From Micavibrio sp. (lineage in GTDB: Bacteria; Pseudomonadota; Alphaproteobacteria; Micavibrionales; Micavibrionaceae), in the NCBI GenBank assembly GCA_027051315.1, contig JALTZE010000052.1, positions 1 through 5,502 on the forward strand: a stretch of DNA of 5,502 bases, in the 5' to 3' direction. Shown here piece after piece: positions 1-5,502 of this stretch (position 1 is its first letter; each line of letters opens with the position of its first letter). A model generated the notes under the pieces. The model worked only from the letters and a program-made list of their open reading frames with translations, was not told the DNA's origin and made no database searches. Made by a program: the position numbers and the translations under genes.

Positions 1-1434
1 AACGATATCTATTAATGTAGGAATATTACTTTCATCTATTTTACTTGGTGTTTTAAATTTAACTACTAAGCTTGTAGTTTTTGGAGTTTCATCTTGTTTT
101 TTTGCTATTGATTGAGCTGGGTTGGTTATTGGTTTTTCAGTTATATATGGTTCACTTCTTATCGGAGTTGTAGGTGTTTTTTGTTTTTTCCAGCCAAAAG
201 AAGAAAGAATATTTCTAAAAGATAGTGAATTGAATTTTTCTGAAATAGTTTTATTTGTAGTATTCTTTTCTGGCAATATGGCTTTTTTAAATAAATAGAA
301 TGTTGATGCCACATTCGCCCACATTGATTTTTTAGTTTCTTTTTTGCTTTCAATTTTTTCGGTTAATTTCGTTCTTTGTTCATATGTTGTTGCTGTTTCC
401 CTTGCTTTTTTTGAGGTGAGAAACTTATTAGCGACATATAGAGAAGAAAGTTTAACAAATGAAGAAAGCCACGGAGATTTATCGGATTTTGCCTTTTCTA
501 TAATCTCTGTAAGCATATCTGGGTTGCCAGCTTTTTTATCAAATTCTATGCATGATTCATAAGCTTTTAGTGCTTCATCTGTTTTTCCTTGTGATAGAAG
601 ATTTGCAGCTTTTATCATATTTTGTTTTGCTATCAGAATGTTTTTTTCTTTTGACGTATTATCATGAAGCCTAGAATATGCTTTTCTTATTGTCGTTATT
701 GCTTTTGCCGAATCTTTATCTTGTTTTAAGAGGTCAAGGACAAAGTCTATTTCTCCTTGAAGATTCTGAGGTGTTTGAATATTAGATTGCACATGATTTG
801 TATATTTTGCCAAAGCTTCTTTGCTTTTTCCTGATATATGTAGATTTGCTATTTTTAGAAGAATATCAGCATGGACATATTCATTTTCTATTGATTTTGT
901 TGTTGTTGGTTTTTCTGCTTCATATTTTGTGGTGAGGGCTGATGGTTTGTTGTTAGTTTTTATATGTAGGTTATCGGATAATTTATCTTTTATTGCTTGT
1001 CTGATAGTTTCGACAGCGTTTAATGCATTCGATATTGCTTCTTTATCAACTTTTCTTTGAGTATTTACCGTGCCTAAAACGGTAATCATTTCATCTATTG
1101 GACGATTTGTATCATTTATAGTTTGAAATGTATCATCAGATGAATAGTCAGTTTCATCAAAAAGCAGAGATAAATATTTTTCAAGATTATATTTTCTATT
1201 AGTAGCTATAGAGATAAGTATAATTGTGCTATATTTCATAATTTGGCTATATATAGCTTCTATGCTTTGCCTTACAAATCTATCTGTTTCGGGAGATAAA
1301 TTCTCTAAGTTATTTTTTATTAATCTATCAAAGTCATTATGAGTTGTAGGAGTAGTATCATATTGATAATTATCAATAGGAGCAATCGAAAGCTTTGATA
1401 TTGTTGTCTTTATTGTCGTATTTGTATTTGACAT
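1..1434 (-). CDS. Unrecognised TPR-like protein, partial (C-terminus beyond the left edge)
   Basis: The frame is open from an ATG at 1434 to base 1: 478 codons without a stop, so the C-terminus is missing. An in-frame stop at 1450-1452 lies upstream, and a good ribosome binding site (1439-1445) supports this start. I do not recognise the family. Two units fit the tetratricopeptide consensus: residues about 190-216 (ANLHISGKSKEALAKY core) and 271-299 (ANLLSQGKTDEALKAY core), with small residue, Gly, Ala and Tyr in the expected places. The helical stretch between them (about 225-256) and residues 320-356 may be further repeats. Residues 1-40 are Thr/Asn-rich. Residues about 415-470 are rich in Lys, Thr and Pro and look disordered. 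No signal peptide or convincing membrane segment is seen, so it is probably cytoplasmic. TPR units usually bind partner proteins; the partner here is unknown. It follows the helicase gene after 76 bases in the same direction and may share its transcript. It is confidently a gene; its function is unknown. Confidence 0.88.
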   Translation of the reverse strand, partial: MSNTNTTIKTTISKLSIAPIDNYQYDTTPTTHNDFDRLIKNNLENLSPETDRFVRQSIEAIYSQIMKYSTIILISIATNRKYNLEKYLSLLFDETDYSSDDTFQTINDTNRPIDEMITVLGTVNTQRKVDKEAISNALNAVETIRQAIKDKLSDNLHIKTNNKPSALTTKYEAEKPTTTKSIENEYVHADILLKIANLHISGKSKEALAKYTNHVQSNIQTPQNLQGEIDFVLDLLKQDKDSAKAITTIRKAYSRLHDNTSKEKNILIAKQNMIKAANLLSQGKTDEALKAYESCIEFDKKAGNPDMLTEIIEKAKSDKSPWLSSFVKLSSLYVANKFLTSKKARETATTYEQRTKLTEKIESKKETKKSMWANVASTFYLFKKAILPEKNTTNKTISEKFNSLSFRNILSSFGWKKQKTPTTPIRSEPYITEKPITNPAQSIAKKQDETPKTTSLVVKFKTPSKIDESNIPTLIDIV

Positions 1435-1438
1435 TTTA

Positions 1439-1445
1439 TCACCCT
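1439..1445 (-). promoter_or_regulatory. Ribosome binding site of the TPR-like gene
   Basis: On the minus strand this reads AGGGTGA, followed by TAAA and then the ATG at 1434. The GGTGA part is a full match to the 5' side of the anti-Shine-Dalgarno pairing region, four bases from the start codon. It is the strongest ribosome binding site in the window and fixes the start of the gene that runs off the left edge. Confidence 0.7.
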
Positions 1446-1464
1446 GATTCTATTCAGAGGGATT

Positions 1465-1497
1465 TCAGACATAATTGTTGTTGTTTTCAAAGTCTGA
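1465..1497 (-). other. Weak inverted repeat between helicase and TPR-like genes
   Basis: TCAGAC (1465-1470) and GTCTGA (1492-1497) are perfect 6-base inverted repeats around a 21-base loop. On the minus strand the stem is followed by AATCCC rather than a T run, so it does not look like an intrinsic terminator. It lies in the 76-base gap, about 20 bases before the ribosome binding site of the downstream gene. With such a long loop it may be chance. Confidence 0.3.
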
Positions 1498-1510
1498 GTG
1501 AAATATTATT

Positions 1511-4306
1511 TTATATCAGTGTGTTGCCTTGTTTGTTAAAAAAGTTTCTGGTTTTTATTATGGCCTCGGATATTGATATTTTTTCTATTTCTACATCTTT
1601 TGGAAATGCTGAGTGGAGGCGGGAGGGGAACATATTATCCATCATTATAAATATTCCACGGTCATTGAAATTTCTTATCAATCTTCCATATGCTTGTTTT
1701 ATTTTTAGTCTTGTGAGCATTTCATCATATTGACGTTTTCCGAAAATATTTCTTCTGGCTTTGTGAAGATAGGTTGGTCTTGGCCATGGTACGCGGTCAA
1801 ATATTAAAAGTTTAAGTGAATCACCTGGCACATCTACCCCATCTCTGATAGCATCTGTACCAAGAAGGCATGATTTTTTATTGTCTTTGAATATATCGAT
1901 TAGTGTTGAAATATTGATTTCATCTACATGTTGGGCAAGTAGGGGGTAGCCCTCATGTTCCATTGCATGGACTATTTTTGAATGAACATATTTAAGGCGA
2001 TTTATTGCTGTAAAAAGCCCTAATGCTCCGCCTTTTGATGCCATAAATAAGGATTTATATGCTGAGGCAAGTTGGTCAAGATTATTTTTATCTATATCAT
2101 TTATTATAAAAATTTTAGAATTTTCTGCGTAGTTATATGGTGAAGGAGTACGGAATATAGTAGAGGAATCAGTTATATGGCGTGCGCCTGTTCTTTCCAT
2201 AGCTGTGTTTATATCTATTTTATCTATGCCTGTGCTATCTGTTAGTGTTGCTGATGTTATTGCTATACCTGCGGCATGTTCTTTTATGCTCTGGGCAAAG
2301 GGAATCATGGGGTCTTTCCAGTGGCGATATATACCAACATCATATGATTTTCCGTCTATTCTTTCTATTTCCATCCAATCTACAAATTCTTCGGGGGTTT
2401 TGTCTTGGTTTAATGTATCGAGTATATTTATCCAGCCTGATAAAATTGTATTTGACCTTCTTTCTAATGAAAGTGCTGTTGTTTCTATTCTTTTTCTTAT
2501 TTCGTTATTTAGCTCTCCGTCATCTTCGGCTAATTTTTTTCTTAATTTTGCAGCAAGTATGTTTATAGGTTTCTTAATTTTCTCCAAAGATTTTTTTGCG
2601 TTATTTGCTGCTTCTAGCAATCCTTCTATTATTGGTCTTGTTTCTGTTTCAATAGAATATGGACTGTTTTTATCTTTTGTTCTGGTTAATATTTGTTGAT
2701 GTACGATATGCAATAATTTTTCAATTGAGCCTTTTGGTGATTGCTCCCTTATTCTTTGTTGCCAATTTTCCGAAGGAAGCTCATTTGCTGCTATTAATAT
2801 ATGTTTAAGTGCTTCTTCTAGCTCTTTATCTCCTGATATTATTTCTTCTGTGCGTCGTTTAAGCCCTTTTGACCTTGTTTTTCTTCCTGTTTCTGTTCCT
2901 AATATCCATTTTCGTAAATCATTTGTTTCTTTCATAGTTAGGTGACTGGCATAGGCTGAATCTGCTGCATCCATAAGGTGGTGGGCTTCATCAAATATAT
3001 ATCTTTGTGGTAAATCGTGGTCGGGGTCTGATAATATGGAATTTATCATTACTAAAGCATGATTTGCGATTACTAATTTTGCTCTTTTTGATTTTCTTAT
3101 TGATTTTTCGACAAAACATTTATGAAAATGGTCGCAGCCTGCATATATACATTCGCCACGCCTATCTGAAAGTCCTGTTGTATATGTGTGGCCCAGCAAT
3201 CCTGGTAACCAGCCATGAAATGAATATCCTGTAAGGTCGCCATCTTTTGTTTCTGATGCCCATCTTGCCATTAATCCTGCTGCTATTGCGTGATTAGGGT
3301 TGTTGGTTAAAGGTAAGCTATTTGCAATTTCTTCGAGATTTAATAGGCATAGATAATTTTCTCTACCTTTTCTTATTGTTACTTCTTTTTCTTTTATTTC
3401 TTTATTTGGGTAGAGAAGGTCAAGCTCCATGCTTATTTGTTTTTGTAGATTTTTTGTATATGTTGATATCCATACTGAGCCTTCATTTTTTTCTGCCCAT
3501 ACGGAAGCAGGAGCAATATATCCCAAAGTTTTCCCTACGCCTGTTCCAGCTTCGGCAAGAACTATATGTTTTTCTTCTGGAGAGTTAGTTGGGGTAAATG
3601 CATGCGTTATTGCTTTTGCATATTCTATTTGAGATTGTCTGGCTTCCATTTTTTTTGTTGATAGTAGCTGTTTTAATCTTTGTTCGCTTTCTTTGGAAGA
3701 AACCGGATAATGTGAAGGAGGTGGAGGAGGGGCTTCTTCTGTATATTCGGGTAATTCATTCCATATATTAAGGGAATGTCCTCCTATTATATTAGCTTTT
3801 GGATTATATTTTTCTCCGAGTGCGTTAAAAATATAGGGCGTCCATTTCCAACCCTTGCCGTTTAATCCCATCGCTTCTGACATAAGGAGGAGTTGATTTC
3901 TTGTTTTTTCGGATTTTCTCATTTTGGCAAGGTCATGAAAAAGAGAAATTGTTGCTTCATATATTATTGAGGCTTCTTCTTCTATATTTTCTGGTTCTGC
4001 GACCTTAAGATATTTTGCCAATCCTGATGGAGTGGGCGTTATGAAATTACAAGGGTAAATAAATGCATATAGTTCCAATATATCAAAAGAATTAATAGAT
4101 TTGATTTCAAGTTTTTTACAGATATAAGGGGCGTGGCATAATATTACGGGGGTATCATGAATTAGTATTCTTGCTTGGGCATGGGGGATTGTTTTTAATT
4201 CTCCATCTGGGGTTAGCCAACCTATCTCAGTACTGTTGGCTGTCATAAATGGTATGTCAGCTATTAGTAATTCAGAATTTGTATATTCTTCTGCATTTTC
4301 TTCCAT
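1511..4306 (-). CDS. DinG/XPD-type ATP-dependent DNA helicase with Fe-S cluster motif
   Basis: This 931-residue superfamily 2 helicase belongs to the DinG/YoaA (XPD-like) group, cytoplasmic 5'-3' enzymes that unwind forked DNA, D-loops and R-loops in repair. Visible motifs: RQ-x-Q at 223-226, Walker A AGTGVGKT at 253-260, DEAH at 439-442, SATL at 685-688, motif V GTDAIRDGVDVPG at 816-828 and motif VI QAYGRLIR at 871-878. Cys320, Cys386, Cys391 and Cys397 give the C-x4-C-x5-C end typical of the 4Fe-4S domain. Residues about 450-680 form the long charged helical insert. Residues 20-126 resemble the second half of a DnaQ-type exonuclease without its catalytic residues, and a Pro-rich linker (193-197) joins it to the helicase. 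At 931 residues it is longer than E. coli DinG (716) because of this N-terminal part and the insert. The ATG at 4306 has only a weak AAG upstream; Met21 has no better site and would cut into the N-terminal domain. The gene starts 59 bases after the MscS gene. Family assignment is firm; the exact orthology to E. coli dinG is not shown. Confidence 0.96.
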   Translation of the reverse strand: MEENAEEYTNSELLIADIPFMTANSTEIGWLTPDGELKTIPHAQARILIHDTPVILCHAPYICKKLEIKSINSFDILELYAFIYPCNFITPTPSGLAKYLKVAEPENIEEEASIIYEATISLFHDLAKMRKSEKTRNQLLLMSEAMGLNGKGWKWTPYIFNALGEKYNPKANIIGGHSLNIWNELPEYTEEAPPPPPSHYPVSSKESEQRLKQLLSTKKMEARQSQIEYAKAITHAFTPTNSPEEKHIVLAEAGTGVGKTLGYIAPASVWAEKNEGSVWISTYTKNLQKQISMELDLLYPNKEIKEKEVTIRKGRENYLCLLNLEEIANSLPLTNNPNHAIAAGLMARWASETKDGDLTGYSFHGWLPGLLGHTYTTGLSDRRGECIYAGCDHFHKCFVEKSIRKSKRAKLVIANHALVMINSILSDPDHDLPQRYIFDEAHHLMDAADSAYASHLTMKETNDLRKWILGTETGRKTRSKGLKRRTEEIISGDKELEEALKHILIAANELPSENWQQRIREQSPKGSIEKLLHIVHQQILTRTKDKNSPYSIETETRPIIEGLLEAANNAKKSLEKIKKPINILAAKLRKKLAEDDGELNNEIRKRIETTALSLERRSNTILSGWINILDTLNQDKTPEEFVDWMEIERIDGKSYDVGIYRHWKDPMIPFAQSIKEHAAGIAITSATLTDSTGIDKIDINTAMERTGARHITDSSTIFRTPSPYNYAENSKIFIINDIDKNNLDQLASAYKSLFMASKGGALGLFTAINRLKYVHSKIVHAMEHEGYPLLAQHVDEINISTLIDIFKDNKKSCLLGTDAIRDGVDVPGDSLKLLIFDRVPWPRPTYLHKARRNIFGKRQYDEMLTRLKIKQAYGRLIRNFNDRGIFIMMDNMFPSRLHSAFPKDVEIEKISISEAIIKTRNFFNKQGNTLI

Positions 4307-4317
4307 ATCTTATGGAT

Positions 4318-4335
4318 AGCAGTCTTTTGACTGCT
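4318..4335 (+). terminator. Intergenic hairpin, terminator-like when read on the plus strand
   Basis: AGCAGTC (4318-4324) and GACTGCT (4329-4335) form a perfect 7-bp stem around a TTTT loop. On the plus strand it runs into a T-rich tail (TTTTAT at 4335-4340, then TTTT at 4343-4346), the shape of a short intrinsic terminator, yet no plus-strand gene is upstream. On the minus strand, the coding direction, there is no T run after the stem, so stopping read-through from the MscS gene into the helicase gene is unlikely. There it would sit 11 bases before the helicase ATG and could affect mRNA stability or translation. The stem is seen directly; its role is inferred. Confidence 0.5.
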
Positions 4336-4365
4336 TTTATAGTTTTATTAGATAGGTTTAAACAG

Positions 4366-5493
4366 CTATTTTATCAATGTATCTGGTATTGCTTCTATGT
4401 AAAGTGATTGACTTGGGAATGCAAATGCTGTTTTGGCTTTATTTTCTACTATATCTTTTATTTCAAGAGCAAAATCTTCTTTTATTTTTAGCCATTCACC
4501 CCAATTTGTTGTTTTGGTAAAGCAATAAATCATAAAATCTATAGAAGATTCATTAAAGGCATCAACTCTGACAAAAGTGGAAACTTCTGGAGGTTTAGCA
4601 AAATTATCATTATTAAGAATATAATCCATTATATTGTCACGGATTATTTTAAGCTGTTGTGTTGTTGTTTTATATTCAACGCCTATCTTCCAGTAGATAC
4701 GTCTATGAGTCATGCGTGAGAAATTTATAACCGCAGCGTCTGAGAGTTTGCTGTTTGGTACTTGTACTGGGGCTTTGTCAAATCTTCTAACTTGTGTTGA
4801 CCTAAAACCTATGGAGTCGACTGTTCCTTCGACAACGCCATCTACTTTAATCCAATCACCTGGTTGAAATTTTTTTTCTGCTATTATTGTTACTCCGCCG
4901 ATAAGATTTTTAAATACATCTTGCGCCCCTAGGGCTATGGCTGCACCAAAAAGACCAAGACCAGCGAGTAATGGACCTATTTTAATTCCCCATATTTCAA
5001 GTATTACGGCACTACCGACGAATATGACTAAAACTTTTATAATTTTAAAAAGCCATGACATCATTGTTGGTGTTAATAATTTTTCAAGCTTTTTCAAGGC
5101 TTGTGTTAAGGGTTCTAATGACCTGTGTACTGCCCAGAAAATTGTAAAAGCTATTAAGGAGCGTATTAGTTTTGTAAAAAAATCACCTGTATATTCTTCG
5201 ATATTTATATATTGACCAGCAAAGTAAATACCTAAAACTACTGGAACAAATTTGATTGGTGGTATTAGGGCATCAACAATTTTATCATCAATTTTATTTT
5301 CTGATTTTCCTGTAAGGGCATGAAGTTTGTATAATATATATTTGCTAAACAGACCCCTAATAAGCAAAAACGCAAATAATATGGCAAAAGATGTAATAAG
5401 TGCGCCAATATCAATTCCAAGAAAGCCATGCGCCCATACATCTGTAATTTCATTCCATAATTCTATAATCTGATTTTTTGTGTTTTCACTCAT
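4366..5493 (-). CDS. MscS-family mechanosensitive ion channel
   Basis: This 375-residue inner-membrane protein is a small-conductance mechanosensitive channel homologue; such channels open under membrane tension and release solutes on osmotic downshock. Hydrophobic segments lie at about 27-49, 76-97, 107-123, 146-168 and 172-203. The last is the pore helix, with the Gly/Ala-rich GLGLFGAAIALGA run (178-190) followed by QD-VFKN at 191-196. The cytoplasmic beta domain follows (PGDWIKVDG at 211-219, QVPNSKLSD at 244-252, INFSR at 256-260), then the alpha/beta C-terminal domain. Five predicted segments rather than the three of E. coli MscS put it nearer the YnaI-like medium forms. The kink Gly after the pore Gln in E. 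coli MscS is Asp192 here. The ATG at 5493 gives a sensible short N-terminus, but only nine bases lie upstream, the frame stays open to the window edge and no ribosome binding site is visible, so the true start could be further right. It is the first of three genes in the same direction. Confidence 0.95.
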   Translation of the reverse strand: MSENTKNQIIELWNEITDVWAHGFLGIDIGALITSFAILFAFLLIRGLFSKYILYKLHALTGKSENKIDDKIVDALIPPIKFVPVVLGIYFAGQYINIEEYTGDFFTKLIRSLIAFTIFWAVHRSLEPLTQALKKLEKLLTPTMMSWLFKIIKVLVIFVGSAVILEIWGIKIGPLLAGLGLFGAAIALGAQDVFKNLIGGVTIIAEKKFQPGDWIKVDGVVEGTVDSIGFRSTQVRRFDKAPVQVPNSKLSDAAVINFSRMTHRRIYWKIGVEYKTTTQQLKIIRDNIMDYILNNDNFAKPPEVSTFVRVDAFNESSIDFMIYCFTKTTNWGEWLKIKEDFALEIKDIVENKAKTAFAFPSQSLYIEAIPDTLIK

Positions 5494-5502
5494 TTTTAAT
5501 AT

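Noticed and set aside
159..353. Minus-strand 64-codon frame near the left edge
   Set aside because: It is out of frame with the continuous 478-codon frame that covers the whole 1-1434 stretch and has TPR-like content.
366..390. Hydrophobic patch of the TPR-like protein (around residues 370-388) as a membrane segment
   Set aside because: It is too short and is interrupted and flanked by Lys and Asn; it fits an amphipathic helix better.
1435..1510. TAGAAT as a -10 box ahead of the TPR-like gene
   Set aside because: No acceptable -35 hexamer lies 16-18 bases upstream.
1395..1733. Plus-strand open frame of 112 codons spanning the helicase 3' end and the gap
   Set aside because: It overlaps two real genes on the other strand, shows no recognisable motif, and its composition is that of an antisense shadow.
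2205..2699. Plus-strand open frame of 164 codons inside the helicase gene
   Set aside because: It is antisense to a helicase with intact motifs, its translation is hydrophobic and Phe/Ser-rich as expected from the complement of Lys/Glu-rich coding, and it has no domain or clear ribosome site.
4347..4377. Possible sigma-70 promoter for the helicase: TTGATA (4372-4377), 19 bases, TCTAAT (4347-4352) on the minus strand
   Set aside because: The spacing is long, and near-matches are expected by chance in such AT-rich DNA. It is too weak to list as a feature, although a separate helicase promoter is not excluded.
1..5502. Defence island or mobile element containing a DinG helicase (as in type IV CRISPR loci)
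   Set aside because: No Cas gene, repeat array, transposase, integrase or terminal repeats are visible. The helicase has the chromosomal DinG/XPD architecture and base use like its neighbours.

Overview
This is an AT-rich bacterial window, roughly one third G+C by eye. All three genes are on the minus strand and are read from the right edge towards the left. The closest match I can make from memory is a low-GC alphaproteobacterium. The large helicase has the long N-terminal region (a 'LTPDGEL' segment, then a 'TPTPSGLA' segment) that I associate with alphaproteobacterial DinG-like proteins. Ile is often encoded by ATA and Arg by AGA/AGG in all three genes, so nothing points to foreign DNA in one part of the window. 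The taxonomic call is an inference, not a search result.

Layout in order of transcription: (1) 5493-4366, a 375-residue MscS-family mechanosensitive channel with about five membrane segments, starting almost at the window edge. (2) A 59-base gap holding a perfect 7-bp hairpin with a T4/A4 loop. (3) 4306-1511, a 931-residue XPD/DinG-type superfamily 2 DNA helicase. It has all main helicase motifs, four iron-sulphur cysteines with the C-x4-C-x5-C spacing of DinG, and an N-terminal domain that looks like a decayed DnaQ-type exonuclease. (4) A 76-base gap with a good ribosome binding site and a weak long-loop hairpin. (5) 1434 to beyond base 1, an unrecognised protein with no stop codon inside the window (478 residues visible). 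It is mostly helical and polar, with two clear tetratricopeptide-like units 81 residues apart and a Lys/Thr/Pro-rich, probably disordered tail.

The spacing and shared direction allow one transcript, but nothing in the sequence shows that the three products work together: one is a membrane osmotic valve, one a DNA repair or R-loop helicase, and one a probable protein-protein interaction scaffold. I see no tRNA, rRNA, CRISPR array, insertion sequence, attachment site or defence cassette. The points most worth following are the unknown TPR-like protein, the dead-exonuclease-like domain of the helicase, and the hairpin ahead of the helicase gene.
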